Assembly: GCA_029261715.1 (NCBI GenBank)
Contig: JAJDAT010000016.1
Location: 62,001-126,000 of the forward strand
DNA length: 64,000 nt
Direction: 5' to 3'
Source of the DNA: Nitrospinia bacterium
GTDB taxonomy: Bacteria; Nitrospinota; Nitrospinia; Nitrospinales; JAJDAT01
In this document: one piece after another, positions 18,763 to 27,726 of the stretch
How the letters are laid out: every line of letters begins with the position of its first letter
How positions within the stretch are numbered: position 1 is the first letter of the stretch
Program-made: the position numbers and the translations under genes
The notes under the pieces: generated by a model
What the model saw: only the letters and a program-made list of their open reading frames with translations
What the model was told of the DNA's origin: nothing
The model's database searches: none

Positions 18763-20661
18763 ATGCCAAACTCAGTTTTCCAAAAAAATATCTTCATCCT
18801 ATCTGGTTTGTTATTTTTTTCTACTTTGATGCGAACTCTCTATGGTGGAAGTCCATTAAACGGCGATGAAGCAATCACCTTTAACCATTACGCCCTCAAT
18901 TCCTGGAAAGATTTAATTTTTAACTACACCGACACCAATCAGCACACTCTTTTCAGTTTATTTTCCAATATATGCCTACAAGTCTTTGGCGAGAACGAAT
19001 GGAGTTTTCGACTTCCCTCTATCCTCGCTGGAATTTTAGCAATTCCATTAACTTATTTGGTCGGACTTAAGCTATTAAATTCCAGATTCGCTTCTTTCAT
19101 CGCAGCGCTTTTAATTCTTCTTTCAAAACCACATTTAATTTATTCCCAGGCTGGTCGCGGTTACGCAATCACTGTTTTGCTTGCTCTCCTTTTGATCTGG
19201 TCGATTTGTAAATTAATTCAATCTCAAAACAATTGGGAAGGCGCTCCGCTCTTCCTTTTATCCGGTATTGGACTTGTAATCGCCTTGCCCAGTAACGCTG
19301 TGTTTCTGGCTGGTTCTGCCCTATTCTCTGCGTTACTAATTCTTAACAGCAAAAAGAATAATCTTCAGCCTGTGGCATCCACCTTTAAAAAACTAACTGC
19401 TTATTATTTAGTTTTATTATTCGCCGCCACTTCTTACTTGTATGGCATACGAGAAGGTCTTCAAACGGGGGTTCAAAACTATTCCGTCAAATCCAATGGA
19501 TTGAGCAGTTTACTGGGAATTATTAATCAATTAATAGAGCCTTTCGGCTCTTGGATCTACGCTTTTTTTTTATTGGGTATTTTTTCCTTCACGAATCGTA
19601 AAATACTGTTCGCTATTTTAAGTCTATTAGCCATACCGCTAATAATCCTGTTTCCTCTTGGAGCGACGATCTTTAGCCGCATTTATATTTTTTTTCTTCC
19701 CTTTATTTTCTTCATTACTGCAACCGGTATTGAATCGCTTTTTAGTAAGGTTTTATACACACGCCCTAAGATCAAAGCAGTTTTTGCGCTAGTTTTAATA
19801 GGGTTACTATTTACGCCTGTAATTAATTTTTGGACTCAATACTATCCTGCCCGAGCCAATGTTAAAGAAGCCACTATGCAAGAGGCTCAACTGATTTCCA
19901 GCGCCATAAAAACCAGCGTTCCTAAAAATGTATTAGTCATCAGTCTTCTTGGAAATAAAGAAAAAAGCGTTCTTATTCATTACTTGGAAAAAAGAATATC
20001 TAACGATATGTTTCGATTTTTAAGCGGTGAGAAGCCAGAAAAAATATTTCTTATCGCGCATAAAGAATCGCCGCCAGATGAGTTTCCGCTTGGGGGTTAT
20101 CTGCAAGATAAATTTTTAACTTTCCCTAAGAAAAGTTTACGCAAATTGGAATGCAAAGAAAATATTTGCCTTTATGAATGGGGTATTAAGTTAAACCGAT
20201 TCATACCGCCCGTAGCCGATTTAGATTATGAAACAAAAATAACCTTTCCAACAGTTCCCCAAATCGAAACCCGGTCCACAACCAATTTAAAACTATTAGG
20301 AGATCGATCTTTACTTATTAATAAAGCTACAAAACAACGATTAAACCTTTCATCAACAGAAATAAAATCGGTTCAATTTAAAAATGATGGTTATCTACTT
20401 CTATCTTATCTGAAACCTTTCGGACAAAAATCGAATCTCATTTTGTGGGATGTAGCTCAAAAAGAATGGCCAAACCAAGCGGCTCTTTTAAACCCTTATA
20501 TGGGGCGCGTAAAATCGAAGGACAAAAAAGGACTTTGGCAAATGACGTATATACTTTATCCCATTAAAAAAGGTAATCATAATTTAACCGAAAATTTTTA
20601 CCTGGATGAAGCTTTGAACGAGTTTGACGCTATTCAGTCTTTTTTTATCGCCCTAAGATAA
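18763..20661 (+). CDS. GT39/PMT-type membrane glycosyltransferase
   Basis: The 632-residue product has a clear GT39 N-terminus: helix 1, then GGSPLNGDEAITFNHYALNS with the acidic pair, and EWSFRLPSILAGILAIPLTY and HLIYSQAGRGYAITVLLALL, all classical of PMT_2 proteins. About ten membrane helices span residues 1-355; the C-terminal 270 residues are periplasmic. It would transfer a sugar from a polyprenyl phosphate donor to a surface acceptor. It follows the previous GT39-type gene by 106 bases on the same strand and may share its transcript. Confidence 0.82.
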   Translation: MPNSVFQKNIFILSGLLFFSTLMRTLYGGSPLNGDEAITFNHYALNSWKDLIFNYTDTNQHTLFSLFSNICLQVFGENEWSFRLPSILAGILAIPLTYLVGLKLLNSRFASFIAALLILLSKPHLIYSQAGRGYAITVLLALLLIWSICKLIQSQNNWEGAPLFLLSGIGLVIALPSNAVFLAGSALFSALLILNSKKNNLQPVASTFKKLTAYYLVLLFAATSYLYGIREGLQTGVQNYSVKSNGLSSLLGIINQLIEPFGSWIYAFFLLGIFSFTNRKILFAILSLLAIPLIILFPLGATIFSRIYIFFLPFIFFITATGIESLFSKVLYTRPKIKAVFALVLIGLLFTPVINFWTQYYPARANVKEATMQEAQLISSAIKTSVPKNVLVISLLGNKEKSVLIHYLEKRISNDMFRFLSGEKPEKIFLIAHKESPPDEFPLGGYLQDKFLTFPKKSLRKLECKENICLYEWGIKLNRFIPPVADLDYETKITFPTVPQIETRSTTNLKLLGDRSLLINKATKQRLNLSSTEIKSVQFKNDGYLLLSYLKPFGQKSNLILWDVAQKEWPNQAALLNPYMGRVKSKDKKGLWQMTYILYPIKKGNHNLTENFYLDEALNEFDAIQSFFIALR

Positions 20662-20868
20662 ACCTTCTTACTTCTTTTCCAGAATAAAACGAATAAAGCT
20701 CGCCTTTCTCTCAAAACCAAACATTATTTTTTTTTAATATTATTTTAATTTCTCGTTAATAATCCGATTTTATCCAGTTAATAGAGGGTGAAATAAATTT
20801 TCATCCAATTGAGGTGCGTCTCTTGAATCCAGTCGCCTCAAGTAATAACGGTGAAAAAGGAGGGAATT

Positions 20869-21048
20869 ATGATTTATCCTATGAGGGTTTACGATAAAAA
20901 CGGGAATTTGATAAAAGCAGTCCCTAGCGAAGTATTGAAAAAAAACTTTTGGGATAAATTTTGGGACAATGAAAACCTAAAAGCTTATAATAAGAAAGCA
21001 AATAGAACCAAAGTTAAGAAAACTAAACGATTAGGAATAGCCGCGTAA
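20869..21048 (+). CDS. Small basic hypothetical protein
   Basis: ATG 20869 follows a near-perfect AGGAGGG at the right spacing and is preferred to the GTG at 20851. The 59 residues (MIYPMRVYDKNGNLIKAVPS, then KNFWDKFWDNENLKAYNKKA) are Lys- and aromatic-rich with a basic tail, so a nucleic-acid-binding or small regulatory role is conceivable, but nothing identifies it. It is upstream of the BI-1 gene by about 70 bases. Confidence 0.6.
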   Translation: MIYPMRVYDKNGNLIKAVPSEVLKKNFWDKFWDNENLKAYNKKANRTKVKKTKRLGIAA

Positions 21049-21115
21049 ATGTTTTTAACACGGCAGAAAAATAAATATAGACTTACCACCTGTTTGATTT
21101 GAAAGGAAATATAAG

Positions 21116-21817
21116 ATGACAACCTCTCCACGCTATGTGAGCATGGATGCCGTAGCCGCTGAACAACAAAGGTTTATGGTTCGCGTTTATAATTGGATGA
21201 CTGCTGGGCTTGGCATTACTGGCTTTATGGCATATTACATTGCTAATAGCCCAACGATGCTGAAGATTGTTTTTGGGAATCCAATAGTTCCCATCGTTCT
21301 CATAATCGCTCAAATTGGATTGGTCTTTTGGCTAGCGTCGCGGGTCATGAAGATGAGCGCGAGTCAAGCCACTGGCGTCTTTATGCTTTATGCTGGACTC
21401 ACCGGTATTACTCTTTCTTCTATTTTTATAGTCTATACTGCCGCTTCTATTACTTCGACATTCTTGATCACTGCCGGAACTTTTGGCGCAATGAGTCTAT
21501 ACGGCTATACCACTAAAAAAGATCTAACCTCTTGGGGTAGCTTCTTGTTTATGGGACTGATCGGCATAATCATTGCTTCGGTAGTCAATATGTTTATGGA
21601 AAGCGAAATGATGCATGCAATTATTAGCTATGCGGGGGTGCTTATCTTTGTGGGATTGACAGCCTATGATACGCAGAAGATAAAAGAAATGAATATCTTG
21701 GGAAATGAAGGAACCGATGAAGATACAAAAGAAGCCGTTCAAGGAGCTTTGACTTTGTATCTCGACTTCATCAATTTGTTCCTTATGCTCCTACGTTTAT
21801 TGGGAGACAGAGAATAG
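21116..21817 (+). CDS. Bax inhibitor-1 / YccA family membrane protein
   Basis: The 233-residue product has seven predicted membrane helices and BI-1 signatures: RVYNWMTAGLGITGFMAYY at the start, AYDTQKIKEM near residue 190 and LYLDFINLFLMLLRLLG at the end. The family forms pH-sensitive calcium-leak channels, or modulates FtsH in E. coli (YccA). A stand-alone M41-like protease lies about 900 bases downstream, but any link is speculation. The gene is in good condition. Confidence 0.9.
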   Translation: MTTSPRYVSMDAVAAEQQRFMVRVYNWMTAGLGITGFMAYYIANSPTMLKIVFGNPIVPIVLIIAQIGLVFWLASRVMKMSASQATGVFMLYAGLTGITLSSIFIVYTAASITSTFLITAGTFGAMSLYGYTTKKDLTSWGSFLFMGLIGIIIASVVNMFMESEMMHAIISYAGVLIFVGLTAYDTQKIKEMNILGNEGTDEDTKEAVQGALTLYLDFINLFLMLLRLLGDRE

Positions 21818-21821
21818 TCAT

Positions 21822-21855
21822 AAGGGGGGCTAGAAAAACTTAACGGCCCCTCCTT
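21822..21855 (+). terminator. Possible terminator hairpin after the BI-1 gene
   Basis: A GC-rich imperfect stem (aaggggggc / gcccctcctt, one bulged base) starts five bases after the stop. It lacks a following T-run, so Rho-independent function is uncertain. Confidence 0.4.
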
Positions 21856-21940
21856 CCCGTCTCAAACAAAATAATCTGCCCCAAAGCCTTCAAAACCTCT
21901 CAGCTATTCGTAACTAAAAACCATTCATACAAACAGATTT

Positions 21941-22042
21941 AAGGGTATCTCTAATAATTCAATATTTTTACTTGCGGCAACTCGCAAGCCCTTATTTCAT
22001 AAGGACAACTCGTAGCCAAAAACAGTTTTTATAGGTTCCCTT
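21941..22042. mobile_element. MITE-like repeat, copy 1, abutting a lipoprotein gene
   Basis: About 100 bases are shared with 34049-34148, with matching blocks tctctaataattc, caactcgcaag and ggttccctt. The ends are imperfect inverted repeats of each other, and internal hairpins such as cttgcg-gcaact-cgcaag and ccttat-ttc-ataagg are present. No coding capacity. This fits a miniature inverted-repeat element whose transposase would act in trans. Confidence 0.6.
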
Positions 22043-22457
22043 AATTTCCAGAAAGATGTTCCGGAATAACTACTGCGCCAGAAAGATGTTCCGGAATAGA
22101 AGCGCCAGAAACATGTCCTGTCATAGTAGCCCCAGAAATATGATCTGTCGGCGTTCCCGAAATATGTTCCGTCACAGTGGCTCCGGAAATATGATCCGTC
22201 GAAGTTCCTGAAACATGTTCCGTAATAGTGGCTCCGGAAATATGATCCGTCGAAGTCTCTGAAGTATCTCCTGAAGGAGCAACTTTGCCGCTCATTCGGT
22301 TAGACTCTTGCCGCATTGAAGAATGACTTTTACCCGTGTCATTCGCATTACCCATTATCCCCGACACAATAAAAGTAGCGGGTACAACAAACGCGTTGCA
22401 ACCAGCTGCAAAAACAACAATTGATAAAAAAATAATTAATCTTTTTCGATTCAACAC
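22041..22457 (-). CDS. Lipoprotein with tandem HxSG repeats
   Basis: The 138-residue product has a lipoprotein signal (MLNRKRLIIFLSIVVFAAGC). After a spacer it carries seven HxSG units in 8-9 residue steps (DHISGATITEHVSGTSTDH and so on). In DNA the alternating pair repeats at about 51 bases. Repeated His and Gly suggest metal binding or a flexible surface tether; this is inference. The reading frame ends exactly where the MITE copy begins, so the stop codon appears to belong to the junction. Function unknown. Confidence 0.6.
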   Translation of the reverse strand: MLNRKRLIIFLSIVVFAAGCNAFVVPATFIVSGIMGNANDTGKSHSSMRQESNRMSGKVAPSGDTSETSTDHISGATITEHVSGTSTDHISGATVTEHISGTPTDHISGATMTGHVSGASIPEHLSGAVVIPEHLSGN

Positions 22458-22710
22458 GGCTTAGACTCCTAAATTAAAGAGATGTTTTTGCTTCAATAAA
22501 AATGAAACAAATAGGAACCCATATAAGGAAAGGTTTTGCGATTAGAGTTGGTTATAATTATTTTTACAAGTTTACCAACTCACCGCTATTATAATACTTT
22601 TCATTTTAAAGGATAGTTTCAATTTTCTTTCATTTCAAATAATCTGTTTTACTTTATATAGATAATTAATTAAAGAAACCACGGCCCTAAAAATAATTCC
22701 AGTAAAATCA

Positions 22711-23226
22711 ATGAGTAATATAAAAGACCAAATTTTTATTCGAGCCATTCACGAAGCAGGGCATGGAATACTGTGTCATTATTTAGGCGTGATTCCTCAA
22801 GAGTTAACCATCGCTGAAGAAAAAGACGGCGGATTTGGAGAATCCATTACTCCTCTCGATTATTTTACTTTTGAAAATGCCACTTTATCTATCGATCAAA
22901 AAACCAAAAGTATTGCTATGGTATATATTGCTGGCCGCGAAGCGATCTTAAAAATAAAACCAGACGCAATTGAATGCCAAAATTTTGATTATGATTATGC
23001 ACAAGCGAGGAACTGTCTGTCGGCTTTGGCGTCAAACGATGAAGAAATGAAAAGTTTACTACAAAGTCTCGAAAAAGAAGTAGGAGAGATCTTTGGCCAG
23101 GCGGATAGATGGCGTGGCGTTGAGAAATTGGCTGAAGAACTGATTGAGAAAAAAAATCTTCACTGGAAAGACGCTAAAGCGATTCTTCAGCAAATGTTAC
23201 TGAGGCCAAGATTCCGAATTTCCTAG
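22711..23226 (+). CDS. Stand-alone M41-like zinc metalloprotease-fold protein
   Basis: The 171-residue product contains AIHEAGHGILCHYLG (HEAGH at about 14-18), the HExxH zinc site of FtsH-type M41 peptidases, and an acidic NFDYDYAQARNCLSALA segment where the third ligand is expected. There is no AAA ATPase and no membrane helix, so it is either a small soluble protease or an M41-fold protein with another role. Similar short M41-like ORFs occur in many bacteria with unknown function. Weak ribosome site; ATG 22711 is the only reasonable start. Confidence 0.75.
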   Translation: MSNIKDQIFIRAIHEAGHGILCHYLGVIPQELTIAEEKDGGFGESITPLDYFTFENATLSIDQKTKSIAMVYIAGREAILKIKPDAIECQNFDYDYAQARNCLSALASNDEEMKSLLQSLEKEVGEIFGQADRWRGVEKLAEELIEKKNLHWKDAKAILQQMLLRPRFRIS

Positions 23227-23264
23227 CAAATCAAACAAAACTTAGCGGCGTCCAATCTTTCAAA

Positions 23265-25706
23265 ATGACAAATTCTTTAACAACTGATAATAAATTCAAA
23301 AATTATTTAGAAATCATCGGTTTACTCTCCTTCGTATTGCTATCAGCCTTTGTTGTTTTACGATTTGAGTATGAGAGCGGTAGTTTTTTATTTAGTTTTT
23401 TCAAATCTAAAATTTATTACGCCAACTACGATAAAATAATTTTTCCCGTTTACTTTTGGATATTGGCGGGTAGTTTTTTAATTTTCACAAATGTATTAAA
23501 TAAAAGTCCTTTTACCGCGAAGAAAGTTCTTCACTTTCTAAGCCGCGCGTTTTTCTTCCACCTGTATCTTATTTTACTGACCCACTCAGCCGAATTAACT
23601 CCCGGGTTTTCTTTAATACCAACCCATTTACCAACATTGCCCTATTCCGTATTTTATGCGAAGGGGTTTATCTACGCTTATTTTTTCGGATACTATTTAT
23701 ACGCAATTCATATAATCAAACAAAGAGATTTTTCTTACGAATGGTTTATCCCATTATCTTTTATAATTCCCTTTTTGTTTGGATATTCACCGATCACACA
23801 TTTAATTTGCGCCAGTAGCGCTTTCGCGATATTTACCCTTGCAAAAAAGTTTGAAGCTTATACATCCCCAAATTCCGATAGTAAAAACTACTCATTATAT
23901 ATTCTTTGCGGTTTGTTCTTTTTGGCCCTTGGGTTTAGATTGTGGTACGCCAGCTACCTAACTTGGATGGATGGAGTCGGGTTTAGCGCCGACGGTCCTT
24001 TTTATTTTCAAGCGGCACAAGACATAGCTAACAGCAATTTTTCAAACGTGGATTATTGGCACGCTCCAATCTATTCCCTTTATCTATCTTTTTTTATAAA
24101 ACTATTTGGAAATTCAGCCAGCTCTATCTTTTATTCACAGGCTGTAATTGGCGCCTTTTTGCCTATTCTAATAGTAAAAATAGTCGATAAGTTAAGCGAT
24201 AGTAAAACAGCTATTATTGTCGGTTTTTTAGTCGCTCTTTTCCCTCTATGCATTCATTACTCGGTCGTTCTCAATCGCGCTTCAGCGCAAATACTAGTTT
24301 TTGCCGTTCTCATTTATTTTTGCCTAACGTTAAAAGAAAAAAATGGGCCGGTTACCTGCTTCGCCTTTGGGGCATTATTAGGAACAGGATTCTATTTAGG
24401 ACAAGAGACTTTGCCGATTTTGATGTTTCTAGCGGGTTATGGATTATTTACAGTACTCAACAAAAAGAAATTCGGGCTTGAGTTTGCAAAGAGTGTGGGC
24501 TGGGCTATTTTAGGAGCGATCACTTCTTTTGCTCCACTTAATGGAATTTTTTATAGCTACTCAGAAAAACTATTGCCGCTTGGTAGAGACCCTTCTTATA
24601 TACAATTGCATGGAGAATTAACCGACAGTTGGACATATGGCGGGAGCCAATATTCTAACCAGCTCAATAACATGGGATTTAATCCCTTGTCAGCCCCTCT
24701 CACTAGCCTTGAGCAATTAGTGTCTGATCCTCTTAAAATCATTCCTCTCTATTGGGGAAGATTCTTGGACGAACTTTCTGGCTTTATATTCGATACAGGT
24801 TCAATCTTTATCGCTCCGATAAATCTGAACATTGAATCTTTTTATGGAGCGAATATTCAGTTCTACTTCTATCTTTTCATAGGTATTGGACTTGCGCGAT
24901 TTTTAACGTCTAACGTTATAAGCCGAATACAAAAAGGTTTAATTCTTCTCCCTATTATTTTACAAGCGGCAGTCATTTCTTCTTTCTTGTTTGGAACCTT
25001 GCGCTACCGCGCTCCCATCGCGCCGCTGTACTTAATACTTGCAGGTCTGGGAATTAGAAGTTTTATTTTTAACGATTTAATAAAAAGTGAACTAAAAAAT
25101 AGAATTTCCAATTCAATCAAGGTGAGCCTATTTTTTGGAGTCTACGCGTTTGGAATATTTTCGCTATTTTTAGCGGCTCTTAACTTTGAAAAAGATAAGA
25201 CAACAGCCTTAGAGTCCCATTATAAATTAGATCCCTGGATCAATCTGGTGGACAACCGTTTAAAAGCGGTAAATTTTGTAACTCTTAACGAAACGGTTTT
25301 GTCTTTTTACCAAAAAACTTCTGATGTTGAATCAATCAACAATCAGGTGTCTTTTAATATTTGCCGCTTTTTAATGGGAGGGGAGCAGCCTTACTATCGT
25401 TTATTATTGGATGGAGAGGTACAAGGAGCGCCTAAGAGAATTCCGTACGGATGCTCTGAAATTAAAGAACCGTTTAATCCATCTTATGAAATTGGCATAA
25501 TGAGTTTGTTTGTTTATTTTTCACCAAATGGGGAAACCCCAGCTCCTCAAAACGTGAGCCTTAAATTAAGCGACACCAACAAACCTCTTACCATTCCAAT
25601 AATTAAACTTCCGCAAAATCCTGAAGGCGATAAATATAAAGCGTTATTTGATAATTATTCTTGGGGATTCGTTAAAATTAGCGAGCCGATCATCCGACAG
25701 CAATAA
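23265..25706 (+). CDS. Large GT39-type membrane glycosyltransferase
   Basis: The 813-residue product has about 14-16 membrane helices. After five N-terminal helices a GT39-like module begins near residue 215 (MDGVGFSADGPFYFQAAQDI, with the first-loop acid and then HAPIYSLYLSFFIKLFG). It continues through IIVGFLVALFPLCIHYSVVL and a long periplasmic loop to a final soluble domain. This resembles PMT_2 proteins in polysaccharide or glycolipid synthesis. Substrate unknown. It lies 38 bases after the M41-like gene and is convergent with the SGNH pseudogene. Confidence 0.72.
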   Translation: MTNSLTTDNKFKNYLEIIGLLSFVLLSAFVVLRFEYESGSFLFSFFKSKIYYANYDKIIFPVYFWILAGSFLIFTNVLNKSPFTAKKVLHFLSRAFFFHLYLILLTHSAELTPGFSLIPTHLPTLPYSVFYAKGFIYAYFFGYYLYAIHIIKQRDFSYEWFIPLSFIIPFLFGYSPITHLICASSAFAIFTLAKKFEAYTSPNSDSKNYSLYILCGLFFLALGFRLWYASYLTWMDGVGFSADGPFYFQAAQDIANSNFSNVDYWHAPIYSLYLSFFIKLFGNSASSIFYSQAVIGAFLPILIVKIVDKLSDSKTAIIVGFLVALFPLCIHYSVVLNRASAQILVFAVLIYFCLTLKEKNGPVTCFAFGALLGTGFYLGQETLPILMFLAGYGLFTVLNKKKFGLEFAKSVGWAILGAITSFAPLNGIFYSYSEKLLPLGRDPSYIQLHGELTDSWTYGGSQYSNQLNNMGFNPLSAPLTSLEQLVSDPLKIIPLYWGRFLDELSGFIFDTGSIFIAPINLNIESFYGANIQFYFYLFIGIGLARFLTSNVISRIQKGLILLPIILQAAVISSFLFGTLRYRAPIAPLYLILAGLGIRSFIFNDLIKSELKNRISNSIKVSLFFGVYAFGIFSLFLAALNFEKDKTTALESHYKLDPWINLVDNRLKAVNFVTLNETVLSFYQKTSDVESINNQVSFNICRFLMGGEQPYYRLLLDGEVQGAPKRIPYGCSEIKEPFNPSYEIGIMSLFVYFSPNGETPAPQNVSLKLSDTNKPLTIPIIKLPQNPEGDKYKALFDNYSWGFVKISEPIIRQQ

Positions 25707-25731
25707 ATAGTTGATTCACTTTTTGCTAAAT

Positions 25732-27567
25732 CTAATTCAGCTTTGATTTAATTCGTTGAATACTAGACAAAGCCTGAGCGTTATTTGGCTGAATTTTGAG
25801 TATTTTTTCAAACGCTCGTAAAGCTTCTTCCTTTTTACCAGTTAAGAAACTGGCGCCACCTAGACCTAGCAGAATATCGATCTGATTCGGAACAATTAAG
25901 TGAGCTTTTTTATACTGAGTAAGCGAGTCATCAAACCGTTTAGAAAAAAATAACATTTGAGCGTAATTCACGTAGTTTCGAAAATTGTTTGGAGAAATTT
26001 CAATCGCCTTTTCAAAATACTTTTCAGCAAAATCAATCTGTTTCAAATTGAAATAAGCTTTCGCTAACAAAGAAAAAACAGCATCCGACTGAAACAATCC
26101 CTGCTTTAACGCCATCTGAACGAAATCAACTGAATTACTAAAGTCCCGCCGAACAAAATACAATCTGCCCAATTGCCAAGCGGCTTCAACTCTCACCGCC
26201 TCTTTTTCAGACGCTAATTTTAAAAATTTCTCAGCTTGATCAAATTTATTTTGATTTTTGCTCAATATCCCCTTGATTAAAAAATCGTATCCTAATTGAG
26301 AGAGTTTTGGATTAATTCTATCGTTAGCGCTATGAAGGGTATTTATCCATGTAGAATCTCTAAAGTTTGTAACCGCTGCATTAGGATTTTCAGTAGGAAT
26401 AAAACCTTTCTCAACAGCATTGTTAAAAGCCAAGGTCGCCGCCGCTAGGTGTCCCGCCGGGGTGAAATGAATCGCGTTAGGAAAATTAAGTGGCACGTAT
26501 GACAAGTTTTGAATTTCCATCAGGTCTTTTTTCAAATCCAGCCAAATCATATTTTCATGATCGCCAATGAGCATGGGTTTAAATTCTTTAAACCCTTTAT
26601 TCATTTTCAAAACTTCTTCGCGTGACGGAACTAAAAGAAATAGAAGTTTTGTGTCATATTCTTGTAGCAATGAATAAAATCGATCAATACCAATACTGTA
26701 TAAAACTGCGGGGATATGTTGTTTAGTTTTATCTTTTAGCTCCCAGTAATCTGTTTTCCAATTGATCGAGTCACCGTTCTTCAATTCCCAACTATCAAAA
26801 GATTTTTTTAGATTATTCTTTGACAATTCTTCAACAGGCGAAACCAAACCGCTTCTTAAACGGCCTTCAAAAAATCGAACCGCATGAGATTTAGAAAAAG
26901 CAAAATCATAAAAAGGAATACTTTGAATCAATTTTAAAATAGTAACCGCAGCTTGATTTAAATGGTGCTCAAACTCTAATCCTCTTATTTCAATCTCGAC
27001 TCGATTATCGCCTAACCTCTGAAACTTAATTTTATCGGCTTCAAACTCAGATAGATCTATAGTAGATAACTCCCCTCGATGAAAATAGACCACCACTAAA
27101 TCTGGCTTGTATTTATAACCTTCATTTTTAAAGTAAGTGAAATACTCGGCTAGTTCTCACAGGTTTTTTCCGGCGTTGATAACTTCAACTTTTTTGCCGG
27201 ACAACTTTTCGTTCGCTAACCGATTCAAATGAAACGCAAAGGTCTCATCATTATTAACGCCCGACGCGGCAAAGATTGAACCTCCAATGCACAATATGCG
27301 AAAAACATCCGATTCTTTTTTATATGAAATATCTTTAAAGTTTCTTAATCCTTTAGCGTCGGTTTTTATTTGATGAGAAAATTCATGGAACAAAATGTCT
27401 CTTTGAATTTCAGATCTAAAAGCTGTTGATACTCCAAACTTTGACGTTGTGTAGTTGTCAAAAGTCGCTTGCGGATTGTATATACGTAAAACTATTTCAA
27501 AACAACAGAAGACGCCGATTAAAATTAGAGCAAAGAAAAAAAATTTGGAAAGAACTCTTTTAGGCAT
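25732..27567 (-). pseudogene. SGNH hydrolase-like/TPR protein split by one in-frame TGA
   Basis: The track shows two ORFs, 27157-27567 and 25732-27096, but both are in one frame and continuous across a single TGA at 27159-27157. The bases between read ELAEYFTYFKNEGYKYKPDL and on, matching EYYLYMKNEGYKYSPDL of the intact paralogue at 35941. In the alignment the TGA falls on that protein's Trp (APGWGP), so TGG to TGA is likely. The N-part has a membrane anchor and a degenerate GGS in place of GDS; the C-part ends in TPRs. About 611 codons. It is a very recent pseudogene or a sequencing error. Confidence 0.8.
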
Positions 27568-27726
27568 CTTGATTATGAGTCGATTTACTATCTTTTTGAA
27601 TTGGAAAAATAAACAGACGGGCTAACTAAATCACGCTTGCAGGTCTCCTTGCTAAAAGTCTTTAATAATAACTTTATATTGAGGAAGTTGCTATAATGGT
27701 TTTTTTACGAATCAATAAAAAATTAG

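Noticed and set aside
22060-22270. CRISPR-like short repeats
   Set aside because: The repeats are coding, in frame with the HxSG protein, imperfect and without unique spacers.
25732-27096. Independent TPR gene starting at GTG 27096
   Set aside because: It is the in-frame continuation of the 27157-27567 ORF past one stop, and matches the middle and end of the paralogue at 35941.
25732-27567. TGA read as Trp (recoding), because two broken genes here have TGG-to-TGA changes
   Set aside because: Many intact genes in the window end in TGA (hsdS, hsdR and others) and use TGG for Trp throughout. TGA is a normal stop here.
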